Source of the DNA: Planctomycetota bacterium
GTDB taxonomy: Bacteria; Planctomycetota; J058
Assembly (NCBI GenBank): GCA_019636275.1
Contig: JAHBXY010000046.1
Span: 1-56,652 of the forward strand
DNA: 56,652 nucleotides
Direction of reading: 5' to 3'
The notes beneath the pieces were generated by a model that saw only the letters and a program-made list of their open reading frames with translations, was not told the origin of the DNA and did no database searches. Below are positions 46,993-55,938 of the stretch, in pieces (the stretch's first letter is position 1; the number at the start of each line of letters is the position of its first letter). A program made the position numbers and the translations under genes.

Positions 46993-47109
46993 TCTGACCG
47001 CGCTCACCGGTCGATCCGAGAGCGAAGCGAGCAGATCGATCGGTGAGCGCGCAGCCCCGAGCGTAGGCCGCGAAGCGGCCGGAGCGAGGGCGACAGGTGC
47101 GTCACTGCG
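46993..47109 (-). repeat. Dispersed intergenic repeat, copy B
   Basis: This is the inverted, longer copy of the element at 117-211, again filling the space between two gene ends (receiver gene stop 46933, hybrid kinase stop 47118). It includes the extra ~27-bp TACGCTCGGGGCTGCGCGCT block. Confidence 0.75.
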
Positions 47110-47117
47110 CGAGCGCA

Positions 47118-49568
47118 TCACCCATCGCAGGGCGGGAGCTCCACCGTGAAGGTGCTCCCTTCGCCGAGCGCGCTCGCGACCTCGATGCGCCCGCCGAGGG
47201 CCCGCACCAGCTCGCGCGCGATCGTGAGGCCGAGCCCCATGCCGGGGGTCGTCTTGTGGGCCACGGCCTCGAGGTGCTGGAAGGGCTCGAAGATCAGCTC
47301 CTGATGCTCGGCGCGGATCCCGGGCCCGGTGTCGCGGACCCGGAGGATCGCCCCGCCGCCCGGCCGCGGCTCGGCGGCGAGCTCCACCCAGCCGCGCTCC
47401 GTGAACTTGACCGCGTTCCCGGCCAGGTTCAGCAGCGCCGTGCGCACGAGGCGGGCGTCGGACCGCAGCGGGGACAGGTCGGGCGCGAGGCTCGCCCGCA
47501 GCGCCAGGCCCTTCTGCTCGGCGCGCGGGCCGAGCTCGTCGATGATGTCGGCGACGATCGCCGCCACGTCGACCTGCTCCGGCCGGACCTCGACGCGGCC
47601 CGACTCGAGGCGGGCCACGTGGAGGAGCGACTCGACCAGCTCGAGCAGGCGCCCGGCCGAGCGGCGCATGCGACGCACGGCCTCGGACTGGCGCTCGGCG
47701 CCCTCCGCGCCGCCGCGGGCGCGCTCGATCAGCTCGAGCTGAAGGAGGAGCGTCGACAGCGGCGTGCGCAGCTCGTGCGAGACGAGGTTCAGCAGGTCGC
47801 TCTTGGCCCGGCTCGCCTGCTCCGCGTAGTCGCGCGCCGCGCGCGCCGCCTCGAGCGCACGCCGCAGGTCGCGCTTGCTCGCGGCGACCTCGATGGCCAT
47901 CGTCTCCAGGTCCTGCTCGCGCTGCTCGACCTCGCCCTCCAGCGCGTCGCGCGTGCGCTTGAGCGTGACGAGGTTGGCGACGCGCGCCCGCAGCTCCTCC
48001 AGCGAGAAGGGCTTCATCAGGTAGTCCTGCGCGCCGCCGCGGAGGAGGCGGACGCGCAGCTCGTCGTCGGCCTTGGCCGTGAGGAGCACGACCGGGATGG
48101 GGTCGAGCTCGGGGCGGGCGCGGATGGCAGCGACGAGCTGCTCGCCCGACATGCCGGGCATCATGACGTCCGTGAGCACGAGGTCGGGCGGCGCGCGCAG
48201 GGCGCGCTCGAGGCCCTCGCGGCCGTCGGCCGCCAGCTCGACGCGGTGGTCGCGGGCCAGACCCTCGGCCACGAAGCGCCGCATGTCGGGGTCGTCCTCG
48301 ACGACGAGCACGGTGGACGCCGCCGCGACGGCGGTGGGGGCGCTCGCCGGCGCCGGGGCGGGCGGGCGCAGCTCGGCGAGCGCCTGCTGCACGCCGGCGC
48401 TCGGACCGGCCGCCGCGGGGGCCACGGGGGCGGCGTCCGCCGCGGGGCGCGGCAGGGTGACGACCAGCCGGGCCCCGCCCTCGGGCGCGTCGTCGACCGC
48501 GATCGTCCCGCCGTGCACCGCCACGAGGTCGCGCGCGATCGCCAGGCCGAGGCCGGTGCCGCCGAAGCGCCGGGCGTCGCCGGCGTCGAGCTGCTCGAAG
48601 CGCTCGAACACGCGCTCGCGCTGATGGGCCGGGATCCCCGGGCCGCTGTCGCGCACCTCGAGGCGCAGGCGCCCGTCGGCCTCCTCGGCGACGACGACGC
48701 GCACCCGCCCGCCCTCGGGCGTGAACTTGAGGGCGTTCGAGAGCAGGTTGAGGACCACGCGCTCGAGCATGTCGGGGTCGACGTCGGCCGCGGCGGGCGG
48801 GGTCGCGTCGACGTCGAGCGCGATGCGCCGCTCGCGGGCGTGCCCCTCGAAGTGGGCCGTCGTGCCGCGCACGAGCGCCGCGAGGTCGAGCCGGACCGGG
48901 CGCGGGGTCAGCTTGCCGGCCTCGAGCCGCGCCACGTCGAGGAGGTCGTTGACGTGCTTGAGCACGCTCCGCGCGCTGCGCGCGATGAGCTCGAGGTCGC
49001 GCCGCAGCTCGGGCGCCACGTCGTCGCGGCCCAGCCAGAGGTCGGCCGGGCCGAGGATGAGCGTCAGCGGCGTGCGCAGCTCGTGGCTCACGTTGGCGAA
49101 GAACTGCGCCTTCGTCCGCTCGAGCTCGCGCGTCCGGTCGAGGAGCTGCCCCAGCTCGGCGTGGGCGCGCTCGAGGGCCACCCCCCGCTCGTGGGCGGCG
49201 CGCGCCGCCTCGGCCAGGCTGATCGCCTTGGGCACGAGCGGCGGGAGGAGCAGCGCCGTGCCCACGGACGCCACCGCCGTGAGCACCTTGAGCCACGCCG
49301 CCGGCCAGTAGTCGGCGCGCCACGTGTTCCACACCTCCATGAGGTGCGTGCCGCCGCAGGTGACGATGAACACCGCGAACGCCAGGTACATCCACTCGAA
49401 CGGGATGTCCCGGATGCGGCGGATGAGGTACACGAGCGTGAGGAAGATCGACACGTACGCGGCGCCGATGAGGACGTCGGAGGCCACGTGGGTCCACACC
49501 AGCGACGGGTCCCACAGGTAGCACGTGCCGTGCGGGAGGAAGTCGAAGGCGAGGAGGTCGAGGGTCAC
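47118..49568 (-). CDS. Hybrid histidine kinase with ethylene-receptor-like membrane domain
   Basis: This 816-residue sensor has three membrane helices in its first ~115 residues, with the spacing of plant ETR1: Asp31, Tyr38, Ile41, Cys71 and His75 in TCGGTHL match ETR1 Asp25, Tyr32, Ile35, Cys65 and His69, the copper/ethylene-binding residues; ETR1 Pro36 is Phe42 here. Then follow a coiled coil, HisKA 1 (SHELRTPLT, His162) with HATPase, a Pro/Ala linker, a receiver (VLVVEDDPDMRRF, Asp in TDVMMPGMSG near 467, MKPF), a coiled coil, and a second HisKA (SHELRTPLS near 598) with HATPase to the C-terminus. A chain with two kinase cores is unusual. The ligand is inferred, not shown. Confidence 0.9.
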   Translation of the reverse strand: MTLDLLAFDFLPHGTCYLWDPSLVWTHVASDVLIGAAYVSIFLTLVYLIRRIRDIPFEWMYLAFAVFIVTCGGTHLMEVWNTWRADYWPAAWLKVLTAVASVGTALLLPPLVPKAISLAEAARAAHERGVALERAHAELGQLLDRTRELERTKAQFFANVSHELRTPLTLILGPADLWLGRDDVAPELRRDLELIARSARSVLKHVNDLLDVARLEAGKLTPRPVRLDLAALVRGTTAHFEGHARERRIALDVDATPPAAADVDPDMLERVVLNLLSNALKFTPEGGRVRVVVAEEADGRLRLEVRDSGPGIPAHQRERVFERFEQLDAGDARRFGGTGLGLAIARDLVAVHGGTIAVDDAPEGGARLVVTLPRPAADAAPVAPAAAGPSAGVQQALAELRPPAPAPASAPTAVAAASTVLVVEDDPDMRRFVAEGLARDHRVELAADGREGLERALRAPPDLVLTDVMMPGMSGEQLVAAIRARPELDPIPVVLLTAKADDELRVRLLRGGAQDYLMKPFSLEELRARVANLVTLKRTRDALEGEVEQREQDLETMAIEVAASKRDLRRALEAARAARDYAEQASRAKSDLLNLVSHELRTPLSTLLLQLELIERARGGAEGAERQSEAVRRMRRSAGRLLELVESLLHVARLESGRVEVRPEQVDVAAIVADIIDELGPRAEQKGLALRASLAPDLSPLRSDARLVRTALLNLAGNAVKFTERGWVELAAEPRPGGGAILRVRDTGPGIRAEHQELIFEPFQHLEAVAHKTTPGMGLGLTIARELVRALGGRIEVASALGEGSTFTVELPPCDG

Positions 49569-49755
49569 GATGCGCTCCGCACGAGGCGCCTGCCCCCCGA
49601 CGGCGCGACCACCGAGGAGGCTACCACGGCGCGCCGGACGCCGCGCAAGCCGGCCACCGCCCGGCGTCGGCGCGCGGGTGGCGCTCCGCGCCCTCGTCGA
49701 ACGTCGCGCCCCCGACTAGGCTCGCCCGGCGGGGGGGAGCTCGAAAGGGCTCCTC

Positions 49756-49950
49756 GTGAACCGCCTCAGCGCCCGGCCGCGCCCGCCGGGACTCGTCCGG
49801 GCGTGGCTCCTGGCGTCGGTCCTCCTGGCTGGCTGCAACCACCGCGAGAACCCGCACGGGCCGAAGAAGGTGCCCGCCCTGCACTACCCCGACTGCGCGA
49901 ACCGCTGCACGACCACCGACCCCTGGGGGCCGCACGTGAAGCGGCAGTGA
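49756..49950 (+). CDS. Small lipoprotein of unknown function
   Basis: The protein has 64 residues from GTG 49756. An Arg-rich start is followed by the hydrophobic AWLLASVLLAGC, a clear lipobox with Cys near residue 27. The mature part is only ~38 residues and carries two more cysteines (YPDCANRCTTTDPWGPH). It sits alone between the hybrid kinase and a kinase-FHA gene. No family is recognised. The lipobox and the good codon pattern support a real gene despite its size. Confidence 0.6.
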   Translation: MNRLSARPRPPGLVRAWLLASVLLAGCNHRENPHGPKKVPALHYPDCANRCTTTDPWGPHVKRQ

Positions 49951-50045
49951 CGGCCGGGCCTCTTGCCCGAGCGCCCGCCGGGGCGGGCCACGACGGCGTC
50001 CGGGCTCATTGGGCGACCCCGCCCCGGCGGGTAGACTGGGGGCCC

Positions 50046-52493
50046 ATGTCCCGAGAGGTCGACGCCGACGCGTTCTGCCGGGAGGCCGAGCGGCTGGGGC
50101 TCCTGGGCGCGAGCCTGGCCGAGCGCGCCCGCGCGGCCCACCGCGACGCCGACCTGCCCATGCCGTTCGACGAGTTCCTGGTCGAGCAGGGGCTCCTGTC
50201 GCCCGAGCAGCGCCTGGCGATCCTCGCCGACGACCCGACCGACCCCGGCGAGCCCCGCGTGAAGGCGGCGGACGACCCGGGGCCGCAGCCGGGCGAGCGC
50301 CACTCGGGCTGCGTGATCGAGGCCAAGCTGGGCGAGGGCGGCATGGGGACGGTGTTCCTCGCCCGCCGCGAGGCCGACGGCGAGCGGGTCGTCCTCAAGT
50401 TCCTCACCCCGCAGCTCGCCAGCAACGAGAGCCTCCTGCGCCGCTTCCAGCGCGAGGGCAACATCCTGGCCCGGCTGGCGCCGAACCCCCACCTCGTGCG
50501 CGTCCACGCCGTCGTCGACGCCGGGGTGCGCTCGCACATCGTCATGGAGTTCGTCGAGGGCAAGGCGCTCGATACCCGGTTGCGCGAGGAGTTCAGCCTC
50601 CCGCCGCTCGAGGCGGCGCGGATCGCCCGGGACGTGGCCGTCGGCCTGGCCGAGATCCACCGGGCCGGGATCATCCATCGCGACGTCAAGCCGTCGAACG
50701 TGCTGCTCGGGCGGGACGGCGCGGCCAAGATCATCGACTTCGGCCTGGCCAAGGACCTGCGCGCCGACGACGGGATCAGCAAGCCCGGCGTGCGCCTGGG
50801 CACGCCCTACTACATGGCCCCCGAGCAGTGGGGCAACCACGTCGTCGACGCGCGCTGCGACCTGTTCGCGCTCGGCGCCACGCTCTACACCCTCGTCGTC
50901 GGCGAGCCGCCGTTCCTCGGCTCGGACGCCTCGCAGGTGGCGCGGCGCTCCCTCCGCGGCGAGTACACGCCGCCCGAGAACGTCGCCCGCGACACGCCGC
51001 CGGAGCTGTCGCTGGTGATCGCGCAGCTGCTGCAGGTCGAGCGCGCGCACCGCTACGCCGACGCCGAGCGCGTGGCGCGCGACCTGCAGCGCGTCCTGGC
51101 CGGGCAGGAGATCCTCGTGCCGCGGCTCCTCGAGCGGCGCGGCGACGCCGCGCGCCGCCACCCGCTCGTGCCGGGGTCGACCTTCTCGGTCGGCCGCAGC
51201 GACCAGTGCCGCATCCAGCTCCGCCACCCGTCCGTCTCGGGCGACCACGCCTTCCTGCGCCGCGAGCCGCACGGCTACGTGCTCGCCGACCAGGGCAGCA
51301 CCTACGGGACGTTCGTCAACGACGCGCCGATCGCGCGCGAGGTGGCCCTGCGCCACGGCGACGTCGTGCGCATGGGCAAGGTCGTGCTCGAGTTTCGCGA
51401 CGAGGCGGCGGCGACCGGCCCGGCGCGGCCGAAGAGCCACGTGTCGAAGCATCCCGAGCTCGAGCACGCGGTCTGCGAACCGGTCGTCGACGCCCTGGCG
51501 GAGAGCGGCGACCTGCGCGTCGCCCTGCACCTGATCGACGTCGTCGCCGCGGCGCGCGCCGGCGACCCCGAGCTCGACGAGGAGCGCGCGGCCCTGCGCG
51601 AGCTCGTGGGCGACGACCTCCTCGAGCGCGCCCTCCAGGCCGTGCAGGCCCGGCGCGGCGAGCGCCGCGCCTGGGCGGCCGCGCGCCTGCGGGAGATGAC
51701 CGACCGCGACCACGGCACCGACGCCGCCGGGTGGCTCGCCTGGTGGGACGAGGTCCGGGGCGAGCTGCCGCCGCAGGTCGTCGTCCGCGAGCCCCGCCCG
51801 GCCTGGGGGGTCGAGGTGCAGCAGGGGCTGCCGGGCAACCCGACCGTGTGGCTCCCCGGGGACGCCGTGATCAGCGTCGGCCGCGAGGAGGGCTGCTCGC
51901 TCAGGCTGACGCACCAGTCGGTGTCGCGGCTGCACGCCACGCTGTTCCGCTTCCCGCGCCGGCTGGTCCTGCGCGACGAAGGGAGCCGCTTCGGCACGCT
52001 CGTCAACGGCGCGCGGGCCACGCTGGCCATGCTCGGCGCGGGCGACCGGATCGAGGTGGGCAGCGTGACGCTCACGCTCCTGCGGCGCGACCCGGGCCCG
52101 GTCCGCTCGACGCTCAACACGCGGCTCATCGACGCGCGCTGGTTCGACGCCCTCGAGGCCCTGGCGCACCCCGCCGTGACGCTCGGCCTGGCCCGCTTCC
52201 TGCACCAGGCCGTCCGGCTCGACTGGGTCGAGGCCGAGCTGGCGCCGCTGTTCCCGGCCGGGGCGCCGCTGCGGCTCGTCGAGCGCGTCGCGCGCGCCTA
52301 CCGCGAGCGCGCCGACCGCGCGCGCGCCCAGCTCGAGCGCGCGCTCGACCTCCCGCCCGGCCAGGGCGCGGCCGGGTGGCGGCAGGCGCTGGCCGAGCGG
52401 CGGGCGAACCTGCCGCTGCAGGTCATGCCGGCCGGCTGGTTCCCCGATGGGCCGGAGCCCTCGCCCTCGACCGCGACCCGCGTCGCGGTCTGA
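50046..52493 (+). CDS. Ser/Thr protein kinase with two FHA domains
   Basis: This 815-residue soluble kinase starts at ATG 50046. A ~85-residue N-terminal helical region (MPFDEFLVEQGLLSPEQRLAI, of the type seen in planctomycete kinases) precedes the kinase domain (about 95-350): AKLGEGGMGTVFLAR, VLKFL lysine, HRDVKPSN (His211, Asp213), DFG at 231 and GTPYYMAPEQ. FHA 1 (about 380-455) has SVGRSDQCRIQL, SVSGDHAFL and STYGTFVN; FHA 2 (about 605-690) has SVGREEGCSLRL, SVSRLHATL and SRFGTLVNGA. Both keep the phosphothreonine-contact histidine. A helical C-terminal extension of ~110 residues follows, with no known domain. There is no membrane segment. It lies alone on the plus strand. Confidence 0.9.
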   Translation: MSREVDADAFCREAERLGLLGASLAERARAAHRDADLPMPFDEFLVEQGLLSPEQRLAILADDPTDPGEPRVKAADDPGPQPGERHSGCVIEAKLGEGGMGTVFLARREADGERVVLKFLTPQLASNESLLRRFQREGNILARLAPNPHLVRVHAVVDAGVRSHIVMEFVEGKALDTRLREEFSLPPLEAARIARDVAVGLAEIHRAGIIHRDVKPSNVLLGRDGAAKIIDFGLAKDLRADDGISKPGVRLGTPYYMAPEQWGNHVVDARCDLFALGATLYTLVVGEPPFLGSDASQVARRSLRGEYTPPENVARDTPPELSLVIAQLLQVERAHRYADAERVARDLQRVLAGQEILVPRLLERRGDAARRHPLVPGSTFSVGRSDQCRIQLRHPSVSGDHAFLRREPHGYVLADQGSTYGTFVNDAPIAREVALRHGDVVRMGKVVLEFRDEAAATGPARPKSHVSKHPELEHAVCEPVVDALAESGDLRVALHLIDVVAAARAGDPELDEERAALRELVGDDLLERALQAVQARRGERRAWAAARLREMTDRDHGTDAAGWLAWWDEVRGELPPQVVVREPRPAWGVEVQQGLPGNPTVWLPGDAVISVGREEGCSLRLTHQSVSRLHATLFRFPRRLVLRDEGSRFGTLVNGARATLAMLGAGDRIEVGSVTLTLLRRDPGPVRSTLNTRLIDARWFDALEALAHPAVTLGLARFLHQAVRLDWVEAELAPLFPAGAPLRLVERVARAYRERADRARAQLERALDLPPGQGAAGWRQALAERRANLPLQVMPAGWFPDGPEPSPSTATRVAV

Positions 52494-52524
52494 CGCTCAG
52501 CGGCCGGCGCTCAGCGGCCGACGC

Positions 52525-53928
52525 TCAGCGGCCCTTGCCGCGCGACTTCTTCTTCGGCGCCGCGCCGGCGGGGCGCGACTTCGTCCCGGCCTTCGGGCGG
52601 CTGGCCTTGGCCCGGACGGGCCTGGGCGCCGCGCCGTTGCGCGCGGGCCGGGCGACGGCGGCCGGCCGGGCCGGCGCGGGCAGGGGGGCAGGCGTCGACG
52701 CCGGCCGCGAGCGGTGCCCCTGGCGGACGGCGTCGAAGCGGTCGATGACGTGCTCGAGCTGCACGATCGCGCGCCCGTCGGACATGGGCAGGAGCGAGAG
52801 CTGCTCGTTGACGAGGTCGACGATGCGCTCCAGCCACACGTCGATCCCGCGCACGCGGCCGACGGCCACGAAGTCGGCCAGCACCTGCACGGCGCGGTCG
52901 ATCAGGTAGTTGGCGTACTTGTTGCGCGAGCGGCGCACGCGCTCCTGGTTGCGCGGCGAGTCGGTGGTCTGGCGCTCCTCGGGCTTGAGGAACAGCACGC
53001 GCTCCTCGGACTTCGTCAGGCCCGTGTCGGCCGGCAGGACCATGCTCGCGAGGTGGCCGCCCTCGTCGACCGACACGACGACCTTGCCCTGGTGGCCGAG
53101 GGCCTCGATCGTGTTCAGCAGCACCTGCTCGGGGCCGACGCCGTAGCGCTGCGCCTGCCGGCGCACGAAGGGCAGCCCGACGAACTCCTCCTCCTCCGGG
53201 GCGATGACCCAGGTGTCGTGCACCTCGCGGAAGAGCGTCTGGACGCGCTCGAGGATCTCGCCCACGACGCCGTCGATCACGTCGAGGTGGTGGCGCAGGA
53301 CCTTGGCCGAGACCTCCTTGAACAGCTCGCCGTGGTCCTCGCGGAGCGAGCCGTAGCGCTGCTCGAACTCGCGGATGAGCAGGCGCGAGACCTCCATCCA
53401 CAGGCGCCAGCGCGGGGCCGACTCGTCGGCGGCCGACTCGTAGAGCTCGTACTCCTCGCGGAGCTGCGGGTAGCGCTTGAAGGCCCGCTCGCGCAGGGCC
53501 GGCGTCTCGTCCTGGCCGGTGAGCGCCATGAGCTCCTCGCTCATGCGCTCCTGGAAGGCCAGCGCGTCGCTGAGGCTCGGGCGCGCCCGCTCGGCCCGGT
53601 GATAGCCGTCGGCGTCGCGGTGCGGGAAGTGGTAGTGGAACTGGCCCTCCTTGCGGATGACCTCGAGCAGGCCGCGGCGCTCGAGGCGCTCGAGCGCCTT
53701 GATCCCGTCCTTGCCGGGGAGGATGCGCGAGAGCGCCTGCGTGTCGTGGTAGGTGCGCGTGTTGTAGTAGTGCGCGAGCTGGAGGTAGGTCCGGAGCTCG
53801 GGCTGGTCGAGCTCCATGAGCCATCGGTCGAGCCAGTCACCGCCCAGCTTGACGTCGGTGCGGCCGTCGCGCGGGGCGGCCCTCTTCAACGTCGTCTGCT
53901 CCGACTTGGCCAGCGTCGCGGTGCTCAT
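52525..53928 (-). CDS. Unknown wHTH-like protein with histone-like basic tail
   Basis: This 467-residue protein starts at ATG 53928 with GAGGGGAG upstream. Residues ~25-115 (WLDRWLMELDQPELRTYLQL, KALERLERRGLLEVIRKEGQ) look like a winged helix. Long helical stretches follow (AADESAPRWRLWMEVSRLLI, LRHHLDVIDGVVGEILERVQ). The centre has RRSRNKYANYLIDRAVQVLA and ERIVDLVNEQLS. The last ~65 residues are a Lys/Arg/Ala/Pro tail (ARNGAAPRPVRAKASRPKAG, then KKKSRGKGR) like those of histone H1-type DNA-binding proteins. I recognise no family. Chromosome or plasmid maintenance, or nucleoid binding, would fit the tail, but this is speculation. It is convergent with the kinase gene at 50046. Confidence 0.7.
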   Translation of the reverse strand: MSTATLAKSEQTTLKRAAPRDGRTDVKLGGDWLDRWLMELDQPELRTYLQLAHYYNTRTYHDTQALSRILPGKDGIKALERLERRGLLEVIRKEGQFHYHFPHRDADGYHRAERARPSLSDALAFQERMSEELMALTGQDETPALRERAFKRYPQLREEYELYESAADESAPRWRLWMEVSRLLIREFEQRYGSLREDHGELFKEVSAKVLRHHLDVIDGVVGEILERVQTLFREVHDTWVIAPEEEEFVGLPFVRRQAQRYGVGPEQVLLNTIEALGHQGKVVVSVDEGGHLASMVLPADTGLTKSEERVLFLKPEERQTTDSPRNQERVRRSRNKYANYLIDRAVQVLADFVAVGRVRGIDVWLERIVDLVNEQLSLLPMSDGRAIVQLEHVIDRFDAVRQGHRSRPASTPAPLPAPARPAAVARPARNGAAPRPVRAKASRPKAGTKSRPAGAAPKKKSRGKGR

Positions 53929-54003
53929 CGCGCTCCCCTCGCTTCGGGGGGCCGATGATCCCAGGCCGGCCGCCGAGTTTCCAGGCCGGCCGTGCGCTCC
54001 CCC

Positions 54004-55011
54004 TCAGGCGCCCGCGAAGTGGTCGAACCCGCCCGCTCCGCCCGGCGCGCCCGCCACCTGCCCGGGCGGGCCAGCCTCGACGCGGCCGATCACCGGCAGG
54101 CCGAGCGGCCCGAGGAGCTCGGCCGGCCCGGCGAGGAGCAGCTCGTAGTCCTCGCCGCCGAGCCACGCCGCGGTCGCCGGGTCGAGCCCCCCGTCGAGCT
54201 GCGGGTCGAGCTGCTGGTCGGGCTGCCGACCGAGCGCCGCCAGGAGCGCGGGGTCGGGCCCCGGGATCGCGCCCGCATCGAGCGTCGCCGCGACGCCGGC
54301 CGCGCGCAGGAGCCGCGGCAGGTCGCGAGCCAGTCCGTCCGACAGGTCCATGCAGGCGACGCGCGCGTCCGGGTCGGCGGCGGCCAGCGCGCGGGCGACG
54401 TCGAAGCGCGGCCGCGGCGCGAGCAGGCGCTCGACGGCCGCCGCGGCCAGCGGGTCGTCGGGCGCGCGCCCCGCCTCCAGCCAGGCGAGCCCGGCCCGGG
54501 CCAGCCCCAGCGGCCCGGTCACGCACAGGAGGTCGCCGGGCCGGGCGGTGGTGCGCAGGCGCGCCCGCCCGCGCGGGACGGCGCCCAGGGCCGAGGTCGA
54601 GATCGCCGCGCGCTCCGGGTGCGCGGTCAGGTTCCCGCCCAGGAGCGGGCAGCCGCACGCGGCCAGCCCCGCCCCCAGCCCGCGGGCCAGCGCCCGGAGC
54701 GCCTCCTCCCCCAGGCCGCGCGGCAGGTGCAGCGAGACGAGCGCCCCGAGCGGCGCCGCCCCCTTTGCGGCCAGGTCCGAGAGGCAGGCGCCGACGGCCT
54801 TGCGCCCCGCCGCCGCCCAGCCCCACGCGGCGCGGAAGTGGACGTCCTCGACGTGGTCGTCGACGGTCCACACGAGGTCCTGGTCGGGCGCGGCGCGCAG
54901 CACGGCCGCGTCGTCCCCGCCCGGGCCGACCGCCACGTGCGGCGCCGACGTCGCGGCCCCGGCGGCGGCGACCTCGGCGAGGAGCAGGGCGACGAGGGCA
55001 TCTTCGTCCAT
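54004..55011 (-). CDS. thiL: Thiamine-monophosphate kinase
   Basis: This 335-residue cytoplasmic enzyme phosphorylates thiamine monophosphate to the active cofactor thiamine diphosphate. Motifs of the PurM/ThiL family in order: GPGGDDAAVLRAAP near residue 30 (metal- and phosphate-binding DDAA), DDHVEDVHFRAAW near 50, LSDLAAKGAAPLGALVSLHL near 78, GGNLTAHPERAAISTSALG near 125, ARPGDLLCVTGPLG, then the CMDLSDGLARDL block near 220 and GGEDYELLLAG near 290. It starts at ATG 55011. The gene lies next to ACCACAGAGGA-type repeats, which begin just upstream of the start. Confidence 0.92.
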   Translation of the reverse strand: MDEDALVALLLAEVAAAGAATSAPHVAVGPGGDDAAVLRAAPDQDLVWTVDDHVEDVHFRAAWGWAAAGRKAVGACLSDLAAKGAAPLGALVSLHLPRGLGEEALRALARGLGAGLAACGCPLLGGNLTAHPERAAISTSALGAVPRGRARLRTTARPGDLLCVTGPLGLARAGLAWLEAGRAPDDPLAAAAVERLLAPRPRFDVARALAAADPDARVACMDLSDGLARDLPRLLRAAGVAATLDAGAIPGPDPALLAALGRQPDQQLDPQLDGGLDPATAAWLGGEDYELLLAGPAELLGPLGLPVIGRVEAGPPGQVAGAPGGAGGFDHFAGA

Positions 55012-55021
55012 CGCTTGGGAG

Positions 55022-55345
55022 CTCACCACAGAGGAGCAGAGGCAACAGAGGGCGGGTCGGAGCCAGGCCCGTCCGGAGGCCGAGGACCCGGGAGAACCGA
55101 CGTGGACGTCACCCGAGGGCGCCCTTGGGGTCCGTCGGCTCCTCTGTCGTGCCCCCGACGTTCCCCCAGCGCGAGGCGAGAGCCGCGAGGGTCGAACCAG
55201 GAGCGATAGGACCGGACGTCACCCGAGGACGACCTCTGCTCCCTCTGCTCCTCTGTTGTGACCTCCTCCTCCCCCCAGCGCCAGGACCGGAAGTCACCCG
55301 AGGACGACCTCTGCTCCCTCTGCTCCTCTGTTGTGACCTCCTCCG
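55022..55345 (+). repeat. Cluster of ACCACAGAGGA-type repeats between thiL and the HU gene
   Basis: A left arm ACCACAGAGGAGCAGAGGCA (from 55025) faces inverted words GGCTCCTCTGTCGTG (55138-55152) and two nearly identical tandem copies of GACCTCTGCTCCCTCTGCTC at about 55231 and 55306 (period ~75 bp). Each copy ends in CTCTGTTGTGACCTCCTCC. It has the same arms as 20971-21277. No coding frame is convincing here or in 55346-55434. Confidence 0.82.
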
Positions 55346-55434
55346 GAAACGCGAACGCGCGGGCGTCACCACCCGCGCGCTCGTGAGGTGTCGGCGGGCC
55401 GCCCCGCGGCCCGCCGATGGTGCCGAGGGCTCGC

Positions 55435-55713
55435 TTACTTGAGCTTGCCCTTGAGCGCGCCGCCGGCCTTGAAGGCCACGGTCTTCTGCGCCGGGATCTT
55501 CATGGGCTCGCCGGTGCGGGGGTTGCGGCCCATGCGCGGGCCACGGTTGCGGACGGCGAAGCTGCCGAAGCCGACGATGTTGACGCGCTTCTTCTTCAGC
55601 AGCCCGTGCTCGATGCCCTTGAGGACGGCCGTGACCGCGCGCTCGGCCGCGGCCTTCGTCTCGCCCACCTCACCGGTCTTCTGGATCCACTCGATCAGCT
55701 CAGCCTTGTTCAT
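55435..55713 (-). CDS. hup: HU-family DNA-binding protein
   Basis: This 92-residue nucleoid protein binds and bends DNA as a dimer. The N-terminal MNKAELIEWIQK helices are followed by VNIVGFGSFAVRNRGPRMGR and NPRTGEPMKIPAQKTVAFKA, the beta-arm with the conserved Pro that intercalates and the Arg/Lys contacts. The length is right for HU (~90). I chose ATG 55713 because AAGGGGAAG precedes it; an upstream ATG at 55746 would add 11 unlikely residues. A ~380-bp gap with a perfect palindrome and the only strongly AT-rich stretch of the window lies upstream, where the promoter must be. Confidence 0.95.
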   Translation of the reverse strand: MNKAELIEWIQKTGEVGETKAAAERAVTAVLKGIEHGLLKKKRVNIVGFGSFAVRNRGPRMGRNPRTGEPMKIPAQKTVAFKAGGALKGKLK

Positions 55714-55938
55714 CTTCTTCCCCTTGGTCGGCCCTGCTGGGCCCATGAGCGCCGCCGTCGTCCGCCGTCACCCGACGTCGTCCGACGGGGTCGCTCGTGT
55801 CTTCGCCTGTCAACCGGCCGATCACGCCCCACGGGGGCCACCGACCCGGCCTGCGTCGCCGGATCGAGGCTCCCCCGCTCCGGCAGGCGCGAGTCTACAA
55901 AGGCTCCCCGACAACTACAGGGGGTCTCTGGCGCGGCA

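Noticed and set aside
47097..50045. N-terminal extension of the kinase-FHA gene back to 47097
   Set aside because: The extension is antisense to the hybrid kinase and lacks domains. ATG 50046 starts a sensible N-terminus.
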